A stretch of DNA of 64,000 bases from Epiperipatus broadwayi (lineage: Eukaryota; Onychophora; Udeonychophora; Euonychophora; Peripatidae), in assembly GCA_028023455.1 (NCBI GenBank), contig JAQFVV010012495.1, positions 2,387,711 through 2,451,710 of the forward strand, read 5' to 3'. A program made the position numbers and the translations under genes. A model generated the notes under the pieces. The model was given only the letters and a program-made list of their open reading frames with translations. It was not told the DNA's origin and ran no database searches. This document shows positions 36,403-46,390 of the stretch, one piece after another. Within the stretch, counting starts at the first letter, position 1, and every line of letters starts with the position of its first letter.

Positions 36403-37200
36403 AAGGGGTATTAGATTACTTGGAAAAAGTATAAAGAGAAGTAGGAAGACATGCATTAGATGCAGATGTATGGACAGCAAAAGAGGCAATTAAAGAAGAA
36501 ATGGATGGTCAAGTTTTTATATAAGGGATGCAAAAAGCAAAATTAAAATGTTTGGTAGATTTCAGTTTATGGATAATAAAAGAAGAGTCAAAATAGTATT
36601 TAATTGAGTTATGAATAAAGGGCAGGTAACAAGATGGTGAGAAAGATAATACAGTATGCAGAAGATTTGTATAAAGAATTTATGTCAATATGTTTATACA
36701 AATGGTGGAATGATTCTGTTAGGAGAATTGTTGAGTGTTATAGTGGTAAGAAATGGGATAGAAGAATAGATGTATTAATAAAGAATAGGGAGTTGGAGAC
36801 ATGGAGAACTAGTATGGAGAATAAAAAGAGTTTAAATATATATAGAAGTAAATGGAGTATTAGGTGTGAGTTAATTTATGATAATAGCAAAAAAATAGTT
36901 TATTGTTAAAGGCTTGAATGAGATCTTTGGCAACTGTGGAAACAGGTGATTTAGTCTGCAAGTTGTGTAAGGAAGGCATAGAAAATATTAGGCATCTGTT
37001 AATTGAATGTAAATGCCTGAACGCGGAAAGAATACAAATAATAAAGTCATGGAAGAATAAATATAAGGAAAGTGATTATACAGAAAGTGGGTTGTTAATT
37101 TTTATGCTGGGTTTGAAAAAAGATAAGAGGTATTTAGATACAAAGACCATGAAGTTGACAAAGTTTATGTTGTAGGAATGGGATGGAGCAGGATATGAGA
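36403..37200 (+). pseudogene. LINE ORF2 C-terminal relic with CCHC finger
   Basis: Two open pieces in different frames (36634-36909 and 36918-37175) form a LINE C-terminus. The first contains KWWNDSVRRIVE and ...IYRSKWSIRCELIYDN. The second has CKLC-x8-H-LLIE-C, a CX2CX8HX4C finger typical downstream of the RT domain in several non-LTR clades (Jockey/CR1/L2-like). Sequence before 36634 appears to be the same element with several stops. No RT core remains. I cannot assign the clade. It follows FB1 directly on the left. Confidence 0.65.
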
Positions 37201-37499
37201 AAACTTATGGTGGGAATGGAAAGGGAAGGTAAAGTAGCTAACAGGTTTCTCTGGGCATAGTTGCTGAGCGATTCCTGACTCTGTATGAGGAGAAGTCACA
37301 GTTCATCACATTACATTACTATTTTAACAGCTTGTGTAAGCATAGGAAATGGTAATGATGTAATGTTTTAATTCAGTAAGACGGTATAACCTTGGTTTGT
37401 CAGTGTTTTATAGTTGTATTTGACTTGAAATATGGTGATCTCTCTGAGAAGTGTTCATTATTGTTGTTGCATTATTTTGTGTGCTGTTATAAGATTATT

Positions 37500-38034
37500 A
37501 AGCTTTGAATTAGAGCAATAAACAAACATTAAATTTCTTGTTAAACTAAGTAAGTGTTGAAATGAAATAATGAGCATTAGTCTATGTTTATGGTAGTAAT
37601 GCCATGAAAAAACAAGTGTTGTTTGAATGGTTTTCTGACGGTAGAGAAAACATTACTGATGTAGAAAATTCAAACTGCCAATAATAAGCAGAGCTGACAA
37701 AAACACGCCAAACATTTATTGGTGTGTTCAAATAATCAGTGGATTATAAGAAGAATAGCAGAGCAAATAAAAATCAATACAGAAACAGTTAAAGAAAATA
37801 TTGAGAAAATTCTATCTTGAAAAAGGATGTATGCAAAACTGTGTCAGCTCACATGGTACTGTTTGTATTTAAGTTTTTAGACAATAAACAAATAATAATA
37901 TTAGAATACTCTCTCTATTCACTTGATCTGACCCTCAATGACTTTTTTATTGACTCAAAAATAAAGATAATATTGAAAGGTAGACATTTACAACAACATT
38001 TCAGAAAGAATTTCAAAATTCCTAAGCAGAGATA
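37500..38034 (+). pseudogene. Mariner transposase relic with internal deletion
   Basis: Decayed Tc1/mariner-superfamily transposase of mariner type. From about 37506: ELEQ*TNIKFLVKL (N-terminal helix-turn-helix start), VFEWFSDGRENITD (first to second HTH linker), RRIAEQIKINTETV (second HTH), then after a jump near 37830 VSAHMVLF, NKQIIILEYSLYSLDL..NDFF (the YSPDLAPxDFF-like block holding the last catalytic aspartate) and KIIL.KGRHL. The segment with the first catalytic aspartate is missing, so the relic is internally deleted. Full mariner transposases are about 340-350 residues; here about 175 codons remain. Confidence 0.8.
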
Positions 38035-38089
38035 GTATGTAGTATTTTTTCTCCTTTACCTTTTTTACATTCCTTCATATAGTCTTATA

Positions 38090-38530
38090 TATTACTTTTA
38101 TAAATCTCCACATGCACACTCTAATGCAATTTTTTTTATATAATTCCTTCAATTTTCTAACAGTTTTGACTGTCCTGCAGTCTTCATCAGAGCTACAACA
38201 TTTAAACATATAATCATATAATCATTATTCTGTATACATATAAAAATACATATTTTAAAGGAAAGTAGAAATAGTAAAGAAATAAAAAAAAAATAATAAT
38301 TAGGAAAAAAGGGAAGTATAGGTATAGGGTTAAAAATTAAATATGATTATGGATAATAATGTAAAAAGTGTATTTTATATGTATTTTTATAGTATTTAGA
38401 ATAATGATTATATATTTAAATGTTGTAGCTCTGATGAAGATTGCAAACAGTCGAAACTGTTAAAAAATTGAAGGAATTATATAAAAGATTTTGCATTATA
38501 GTATATATGTGAAAATTTATAAAAGTAATA
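38090..38530. mobile_element. FB7 fold-back with hammerhead-like motif in each arm
   Basis: Imperfect inverted arms of about 150 bp (outer block TATTACTTTTATAAAT, mirrored to 38530) surround an AT-rich centre. In the right arm at 38431-38457, CTGATGAA is followed by a 5-bp stem GATTG/CAGTC closed by CAAA, then GAAAC. The left arm has the mirror motif at 38164-38190 with stem GACTG/CAGTC and AAAAC. No coding capacity. Confidence 0.8.
38431..38457 (+). ncRNA. Hammerhead-ribozyme-like core (candidate)
   Basis: The CTGATGA box, a 5-bp stem II with a 4-nt loop and the GAAA box are present in the right order and spacing for a hammerhead core. Stem III and a clear NUH cleavage triplet are not evident, so self-cleavage is unproven. 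Hammerheads are documented in Penelope-like elements of many animals (established knowledge), which makes the context plausible. Confidence 0.45.
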
Positions 38531-39341
38531 ACTCACATATTACATGCTAGTTTCAATTATAATATTTTTGGCCTAAACAGTGTGCTTGTATAAATCAATC
38601 TAAATATAATTTAAAATTTTTTGGTAATCACAAATGATTTGGTATTTCAGACAATTTTGCCTAAAGTTTATTGTTTTTACCTATACATGCCTTAAAGTCT
38701 CTGAAAAGAAAAAATCATTCTTTGAATAAGTAATGCTGCAATAATACTGCCCAAACAAGCAAAAGAAAAATCATTTCTCTAAACATTCTGAATTTAATGT
38801 TGGAACATAAGAATTAATAAAATAAACATTAGTTACCACTATACTAACTTGTAATTAGCTTTCAACTGATACATTTAAAAATTCAAGAATAGAAGATACT
38901 AAATAAAACTTGTTATTATATTCCTTTTTAATAATCTTTTAACCTCTGGAAGATAAATTTGTTAAAAACAACTAAATTAATTTAAACCTGGACTGCAATT
39001 AAACTACATGTTTGCTTTATCTATTATTATGTATATATTGATTTTTTAAAATTATTTCATTTTAATAAATATTCTACCAAGCCCAGTGTTTTAATCAATT
39101 ATGTGAGAAGGCTATTTTTAAGGTTATCTCATATTTCTTTCATTTTCATAACAAGTATGGACATTACTATTTAAGATTGTATAAATATAACATTATTCAT
39201 CAAGGTGGAATTTCTTTGACAAATACAGTTTTAAAATGACTAATGATTTCTGTTTGTTCCATCTTGGGCATCAAAAAAACGAAATATTTGGGTTGAGATT
39301 TTTTATATGTTAAATTAATGTATGTGTGTATATATATATAT
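38531..39341. other. AT-rich non-coding stretch ending in (TA)n
   Basis: No recognised features. A (TG)n/(TA)n tract at 39318-39341 precedes the 3.7-kb element. Confidence 0.4.
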
Positions 39342-41180
39342 TGTAACCATATATTTTAGTATAAAATATATTAATTGATGTAACTAGTATAAAAATTTCT
39401 CTTTCTTCTTTTGGTGATTTGATTGGCTTGAGCTGCACTTTGAACAGATTACTTTCTTATATTATTTTAATAAATTTAAGTTTGCTTCTTCCCATATACT
39501 AACTCATATCAAAACGTTTAACTTTTTAAAAATTTGACAACACATTAAAATTTGGTAAAATAGTATTAAAAATAATACTTTATTTTTATTTGTTTAAAAT
39601 TATCTTAAATGATTATTTCCATTGAATTAAAAAACCATTTATTCAATTAAAATTAATTATTAAAAAATAAATACAATAATTACGTATGCGTCTCAATGTA
39701 AAAAAAAGAAAAGAGCGCGAATTTAAGAGAAGATTGTCTGATAGTTTGCTTTTGGAGGGAGAATGAAAGAAAAATGGTAAAGGCAAGTAGTGTAAATTTG
39801 CCAAGCTTATTTTAAAGTAAAAAAAATAAGTAATCAGACTACCACAAAGTTTGCTATAAATGTAAATAACATCGTGGTATTTAATTAGAAGATGCCTTGC
39901 TAAAAATAAAAGTCTGTTCAAGTCGGCTGACCAAGTGAATCGAATCACCAGTAATAATTCCCAATATTACATTTTTGAAATGTCGGAGCTTTCCAGTTTA
40001 AAAGAAAATTGCAAGAATTGGTATGTTTTAAAATGTTTATTATTTTACAATTTGGAAACATTAAAAAGTATTTTAATTACAGAAGTTATGAATATGAAAA
40101 TTTGCTTTTTAAAGAAAAAGAAATTTAAGTTAAAGTAAAATGTTAAAGTTATCAACATATTTTAAATATTTCCGTTTCTAATTCTAATAAAAATATAGTA
40201 TTGATTGATATTTAATTCTACAAAGCCAGTAATATATTTGCTAATTAATTTGTTTAACATTTGGATAATAAATACTCTTCAAATAATTAATCAAAGCTAT
40301 TTCTAATTTTATCGTCATATTAGAACGATTGAATTAAGTGCTATAATTAATATTCCTATATTTAAACATGGATGGATAAATAATTTGCATGGATGTAATA
40401 AAATTGGAACATTTTAATAGAGAAATGTAGAGATTAATAACTTAATGAAAAACATTTTCATTTAAATTCTGTGTTTCATATTTTGAAGTTGTTCCATGTC
40501 TTAGGAGCCACGTAAAATTGTAATAACCAATACAACGGATAAAATTGCATGTATGGAATTGAATTATAGTTATAATTATTGTTTCATAGATTTATTGTTC
40601 GACACATCGTACATGGATCCCACGGAGCACATTTGGAGTTATAAAATGTTATACAATCCGAGTTGTGACACACACCTGTTATAATTCATGTATTGAACTG
40701 TAAAATGCTTTATATTTAATTTATATCACACACACACTTGTTAAAGTTTATGTTAGATGCATAATGCATTACTTTACGTTTATTGTTATTGGAACTTGCA
40801 TATGAAGTTCCTAAGTATATTTTATTAAGTTTAAATCAATAGGGGTTGAATACAATATTTATTTAAGAGAATAGCGCTTGCGAAACAGCTTGAAAAGTAT
40901 TAAATGAATTCGTGAAATGTATCAATCTTTGTGAGGTATTTTGTTGGTCTTTCCAGATTTATAGTCTTGTACTAATATTACTTGTATTATATTACACATT
41001 TTAGTTTAAGCAAAAGAAGTAGTACATTAGTCGTCCTGATTAGCTTAGCATTTTATTATGCAAGAACCCACATTTGCTAAATGTTAGTGTATTCTGAATA
41101 GTCAGAAGAACTGAGGGGGATGATTTTGCACTTTAATGTGAAGTAAATAGTAATGTTATTTAAGAATGTTAAAGGGCTTT

Positions 41181-41400
41181 AATCTGTGCTGGTGGTTAAT
41201 CCGCAGATTATTTTAATTGCTATTTTTGTATTTTACACATTCCTGCGCTGGTGGTTAATCCGCGGAATTGTGTGATTATACGTATTACTTTATGATGGTG
41301 TATAAATCCACAAAGTGTTTAGTGTTATTTAATTCCCACGTGTAGATGAATACATCCACGGGAATATGTTTTACTTCACAGATATAAGTTGGGCAAAGTA
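41181..41400. repeat. Ladder of four to five short hairpins
   Basis: Successive hairpins lie at 41181-41209 (stem AATCTG/CAGATT), 41235-41272 (stem about 9 bp around ATTCC/GGAAT plus GCG/CGC), 41287-41316 (ACTTT/AAAGT) and 41332-41365 (ATTCCC/GGGAAT), with a weaker one at 41373-41399. The loops share a GGTGGTTAATCC-like segment, while the stems differ in sequence and remain complementary. Confidence 0.65.
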
Positions 41401-41980
41401 TTTTAGTTAATCTGCTAAATCATCTTCTTCATTTGTACGCATAATTTATAAGTTAGATCATCAAATGGTAGCAGGACGTTCTATTCAAGTTACTAAATAA
41501 TGGTTAACTGTTGGTTGATTATTGTTTACCGGAATGTAAGTTTACGTTTTCACTTTATTTAATGATTACATTATAGCTAATATCCTACAGATATAATATT
41601 TATTATATTATTATGAGTTTACGGTAGGGATTTAATGGATCTGGAAATGATGTTAAATATTTCATAAGTTGATGCTGAATATCGTATAATCTCATCAATA
41701 TTCATTATATTAGATTGATATAAGGTAGGACTAGATTTTAAAACTGTACCTATGAGAAGTTATTGAAGAAAGTCAATGGATTTATAATTTATTTATTTTA
41801 TTTGTTTATTTATTATTTTTATTATAATATTGGAATTAATTATTAATTTTCATAAATTTGTAAATAAAAGTTGATTTATAATTAAACTTATTGTGCCGTT
41901 GCTATGTGTCATTCACAAAATCAGGAATCATAAACTTTGGATAGAGCATACATTATAGAGCGTACATTGAAGTACATATT

Positions 41981-42250
41981 ATAGTCAACATGATATAAGA
42001 GTTTAGTAATATTTTGATAAAACATTTGAATGCTTCTCGTCTTTGGTAGTTTATGATGTGTGAGGTACAATAAAATCCCATTTACCTTTTCCATCATTTT
42101 GGCTTTGCGTATTTGATAGTCAACATGATATAAGAGTTTAGTAATATTTTGATAAAACATTTGAATGCTTCTCGTCTTTGGTAGTTTATGATGTGTGAGG
42201 TACAATAAAATCCCATTTACCTTTTCCATCATTTTGGCTTTGCGTATTTG
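41981..42250. repeat. Perfect 135-bp tandem duplication
   Basis: 41981-42115 and 42116-42250 are identical as far as I can read. The unit is a multiple of three, so a minus-strand frame stays open through both copies, but the encoded peptide (repeat of MMEKVNGILL...) has no recognisable family. It is either very recent or an assembly artefact. Confidence 0.85.
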
Positions 42251-42815
42251 ATTTCAGTATACAATACAAATTAATTATTAAACTTGTAAACAGATTTCCC
42301 AAATAATAACATGATTGAATGGATTTACTTAACGTTTTTAAATTATCATTTGTCAGTAATAAGAGTCTCAATGGTATAATAAACTATAAAAGAACCCAAA
42401 TATTTATGTTTATTTATTGCAAAGCTTTACCTGGACTAGCATCTACATTAAAAATCATATAGATGGTTTAAAGTTTCATAATTTCATGTAGTTCTACAAA
42501 TTACGCCATCTTGTACATGGTCGGCCATCGGGTCTCATACAAGAAAAATCGCAAATTAAGGTTTGAAAATAATAACATTGCACTTATAATTTGTTTAATG
42601 TGTTTTATAATACTACTATGATAGTTCTTCACGGTACACCCTGGCTGTGATCAAATTAAATATAAAAGTTTATGTTAGATCATTAGTTTGGTCTATAGTA
42701 AGTTGCTCCAGATGTTGATTGTGGTCTTAGGTGCATAAAATAAATAGCATGATATGTTTTTGGATACAGCTTTTAATAGCTGACAATAATTGAGTGAGAG
42801 TTGATCAGTGATCAA

Positions 42816-43064
42816 GGTTACAATTCTTAGTGCATTTGCGTTACGTAGTTGGGACCACACAATCAAATGGTTACAATTTTTGGGTGCCGCAACATGGACG
42901 GCACGATACATGGTTTGAGGGCAATTTACGGTTACAATTACAATTTTTGAACGCCGCAACATTCTTCGGCGTAATCTCAAGCAATTTCTCGGTTACAATT
43001 TTGGCTGCCCAACTACAGGGGCCTTCGATGGCCATTAGCTGGCTATCAAGAATTTATCGGTTAC
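42816..43064. repeat. Terminal iteron array (GGTTACAATT)
   Basis: GGTTAC units start at 42816, 42869, 42930, 42991 and 43059 (spacing 53, 61, 61, 68). Four of the five read GGTTACAATT, and the last forms the end of the element. Two units contain hairpins with paired changes: GTGCCG/CGGCAC (42884-42904) and ACGCCG/CGGCGT (42951-42972). The arrangement resembles repeated protein-binding sites near a transposon end. Confidence 0.7.
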
Positions 43065-43159
43065 TATATATATATATAATGTCCATTAAATAAAAATTAT
43101 TGTAATAACAATAAAAATCAAATATCACATGATCACCATTCTATAGGCTTACACAATCT

Positions 43160-43377
43160 GTTTTTCACAGAGGCAAAATTTTCCATACAGTAGTGCCACT
43201 CAGTGCAAACTAGAGAAAACAATGGTTGCAAGAAGGTTTGTGCATAAAATTCCTATCTATTGGATGAGTAGGCACTAGATAAGGATTTTAGGTACAAATC
43301 TTCCTGCATTCATTGATTACTCTGGTTTGCACTGAGTGGCACTACTGTATGGAGAGTTTTGCCTCTGTGAAAAACAA
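43160..43377. mobile_element. FB1 fold-back, copy 2
   Basis: Inverted arms of about 100 bp with ends CACAGAGGCAAAATTTTCC and GAGAGTTTTGCCTCTGTG. The FB1 body blocks GTGCCACTCAGTGCAAAC and ACTAGATAAGGATTTT are present, with the central part deleted. The flank at 43125-43160 (ATGATCACCAT) resembles flanks of other copies, so the family may extend further. Confidence 0.8.
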
Positions 43378-43390
43378 TAACAATAATAAA

Positions 43391-43928
43391 TATAATGATA
43401 ATTAACTACTATATACAGTCTTTCAATCCATAGGAGTACTTTTAATTATTGCCATTAAATTCAAAGAACATAATGGAAGCAAACATCATCAACTAAAAAA
43501 TCCCATGAATCCCAAATTTTAACATTACCAGCTCCTTGATTTTTCTTTTATTACTGTTTCTCTCTTCATGAATAATCTTAACACTTTTAATATCAAACTT
43601 AAATTTATATTTATATTTTTTCTTGGATCATGAAAGGACATATAATTATAAATTTATGTTTGACATTGAAAGTGTTAAGATTCTTCATGCAGAAAAAAAC
43701 CATAATAAAAGAAAAATTAAGGAGGTAATTTTAATAAATAAAAATAAAATGAAGATAATTAATAGATAAGTTGCTAACATTAAAATTCAGGATTCATGAG
43801 ATTTGAGTTGAGGATGTTTGCTTCTGTTATATTCTTAAATTTAATGGCAGTTGAGTAGGGTTAAGGAATTAACTGAAAGTACTTCTGTGGATTGAAAGAC
43901 TGTATATAATAGTTAACTACCATTATAT
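43391..43928. mobile_element. FB3 fold-back, long form
   Basis: Arms of about 250 bp mirror each other around about 43640 (outer block ACAGTCTTTCAATCCA; inner blocks AATCTTAACACTTT and TTTGACATTGAAAGTGTTAA). Shares its termini with the 103-bp element at 9130. No coding capacity. Confidence 0.8.
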
Positions 43929-44039
43929 TTATTTTTATATATATATATACACACATAATCTTTGTAAGTCGAAATTTATAAAAGAACATCAAATTTCTGC
44001 TCAAAATATTAGTACTTTTATTTTTTTATTATTATACAT

Positions 44040-45384
44040 TTTGGGGTAAAATCTTTTTTTTTGTTTAAATTGCTAAAGTTATTATCATCATTTTCAAACA
44101 TTATTAATTCACTTTCCAAGTTTAATCCAGTTTTCTTTTCCATAGCTTTAATTTTTTATATCACACCAACAAAATTTCTTTTCTCAGCTATCCAATTCAC
44201 ATATTTTTACTGTCCAAGTTTTTTATAATCTTTTGGAATCCAATTTAAGATTTCAATTCTTCATCTATTGTCATTTATTCTATTAATATGTTCAGCCCAC
44301 CTCCATTTTAGCATCTTAATTATTTAAAGGATGTCAATAATACCTGTTTGTTTTCTAACCCAGATATTTTAATTTTATTTTATGTTCAACATACTTTATT
44401 GATTACCTGAAGACTGAATTGTTCTTAAATGTCCATGTCCCAGACCCATAAGTAAGAACTAGTATAACACATCTATTAAAAACCCTTTTTAAATACATAG
44501 GCATATTTTCTTTTAATATTAAATTATTTTTACTAAAACAGTCCATCTAAGTTTGACCCTATCATTAGTTTCATACGTTATCTTTCCATCTGTATTAGTA
44601 ATATGGTCAAGGTATTTGCAGTTTTTAACTTCACATAATTCATGGTTATCAATCTTTTTAAAAACAATCCATTAAACATTACTTTAGTTTGTTTAGTATT
44701 TGTCTTTAGTCCAACTTTCTTGATTTCTTCTGATAACTCTTGCAAGATTTCCTGCAACTGCAAAACATTATTTGCAAAAAACAACCATATCATCTTGTAA
44801 ATTCTAGATGATTTGAATATCTAATGTATTTTTATTTCTTTTAAAACTAATTTACAAAATATATACTATAAGATAGCTATAAAAAGATTTTGAGATATAA
44901 AATCACCTACTGAACACTCTCATCAATGATAATCTTTTTAATTTCATCATGTAATCTAATCACCATTGTTACAATTTGATAAATATTCTTCAAATATGAT
45001 GATATTTTAAATCTGTATCTTGATGATCCAATCCTTTGATCTCTGTGAAGATACTTTAGCAAACCATGTGTTTTCTTAATCTATATTCTAAAGCATAGTA
45101 GCAGTTAATATTTATTGATTTTTTCTATAAATTTTTCTCAGTACTTGGGTGCTCCAGTTAATTGGTTTGAATCCTAAGCTCATTTCAGATGAGTTATAAT
45201 TATCTTGGTAAATATTTTGCTGTAGAATTGATAGAAAACCTCAAGTTCCACAATTTCTAATATTTTCTTTATCAAATTTCTTAAATCTTGGCATTATTAT
45301 TGCATTCTTCCAATCAGTAGAGACATTTTAATCATTGAAGTCTAAAGTAGTATGTAATTTGCTTATACTGAAAGTTTCTTATAT
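44040..45384 (-). pseudogene. RTE-type LINE relic, RT and C-terminal part
   Basis: Minus-strand decayed RTE-clade LINE. From 45310 downward: WKNAIIMPRFKKFDKENIRNCGT (RT fingers, cf. the W.NA.I.PL.KKGD.....NYR block), then broken palm sequence, a degenerate YADD region (DDMVVFANNV, near 44800) followed by an open segment LQEILQELSEEIKKVGLKTNTKQTKVMFNG (44578-44793), and the C-terminal WAEHINRINDNR...WIPKDYKK blocks near 44200-44300. Stops and frameshifts throughout. Together with 46391-47620 it is one element interrupted by FB2. Confidence 0.82.
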
Positions 45385-46390
45385 GTCTAAAGAGAGGGAT
45401 TTGAACTCAGGATTGTTCAGCCCATTTATTGTCTACTTTATCTCAAGCAACCAATACACTTGATTATACACATGCAAAAAATATACTTGATTCTCAATTT
45501 GCATATTTCTTTCAGAACCAGTCATCATCAGTTGGTAAAAACAGGCAAAACTCTCCATACAGTAGTGCTAATCAGTGCAAGCCAGAGTAATCATGCCAGA
45601 AGGCTTGTGCATAAAATCACTATCTAGTGCCTACTCATCCAATATCTCCAAACTAGTTTCTAGCTTGTGGCTTTTGTTAGTGAAGAGCCATGGATCTGAG
45701 AGCACTGCACCAAGTAGAGATAAAAGGTGGCTGCTGGAGGGTTGCATTAGATCCTAAGATCTAAGTGCAGTGCTATCAGATCCAAGGCTCCTCACTGACA
45801 AAAGCCACAAGCTAGAAACTAGTCTGGGGATATTGGATGAGTAGACACTAGATAGGGATTTTATGTACAAACCATCTGGCATCCATTGATTACTCTGGCT
45901 TGCACTGAGTGGCACTACTGTATGGAGAGTTTTGCCTGTTTAAAACAGTTATAAGCAAGCATAAGAAGTGGTGATTATGTGATGAATCATCAGTTGGGTC
46001 AGATCATAATCTTCCACACATATAGACAATCAGTGTTCAGTGTACATGGATCTGACTACAATATCAAATTCAAGAAAGGTTTTGAATGTTCCATTGTCAG
46101 TTTTTTAATGAAATAGATGGTTGAATAGTTGGAAGGTGAGGATATTGAAGCCTGTCAATTAAAGTTTAAGGAATTTCTATCTTAATATAGGCTAAGCAAT
46201 GATTATAGATATATATGGAAGATTATGATTTGGCCCAACTGATGAATACTGTTTTTGCAAGAAATATGTATATTGGGGATCATTATCTTTTTTGAATGTG
46301 TATGGTCAAGTGTTTAAGATAGAGTGGATGATATATAGACTGATGAATCCTAAGTTCAAACCCCTCTATTTAATCATTTAAATATTTAAT
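45385..46390. mobile_element. FB2 fold-back/SINE-like element, copy 1 (carries FB1)
   Basis: Outer inverted arms lie at about 45390-45480 and 46290-46372 (GGGATTTGAACTCAGGATT at the left, TCCTAAGTTCAAACCCC at the right). The right-arm block AGTTCAAACCC and the mirrored left block resemble a pol III B-box. The body matches 53400-53690. An FB1 copy is nested inside at 45536-45944, between ATCATCAGTTGGT and ATCATCAGTTGGG. Confidence 0.7.
45536..45944. mobile_element. FB1 fold-back, copy 3 (best preserved)
   Basis: Arms of about 180 bp meet near 45735 (outer ends ACAGGCAAAACTCTCC and GAGAGTTTTGCCTGT). Contains GTGCTAATCAGTGCAAGCC, GTGCCTACTCATCCAATATC and a central GAGCACTGCACC block mirrored as GTGCAGTGC. 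Nested in FB2. Short frames across it are by-products of the repeat. Confidence 0.85.

Larger units (their letters stand above)
39342..43065. mobile_element. 3.7-kb TGTAACC...GGTTAC element (LTR-like or TIR element)
   Basis: It starts TGTAACCATAT after (TA)n and ends ATCGGTTACT before (TA)n. The end motifs are inverted (TGTAACC/GGTTAC) and the flanking ATAT on both sides fits a 4-bp duplication. The end logic is the same as in the 2.1-2.2-kb elements at 6929 and 56736, but the interior differs. It holds a hairpin ladder, a perfect 135-bp duplication and a terminal iteron array. No recognisable protein is encoded. It is very long for a solo LTR, so a non-autonomous DNA element is a real alternative. 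Confidence 0.5.

Noticed and set aside
41981-42250. In-frame repeat protein in the 135-bp duplication
   Set aside because: Only two identical units, no start context and no family; an open frame across a multiple-of-three duplication is expected by chance.
42693-43093. Overlapping 95- and 87-codon frames on opposite strands
   Set aside because: Both are produced by the iteron array at the end of the 3.7-kb element.
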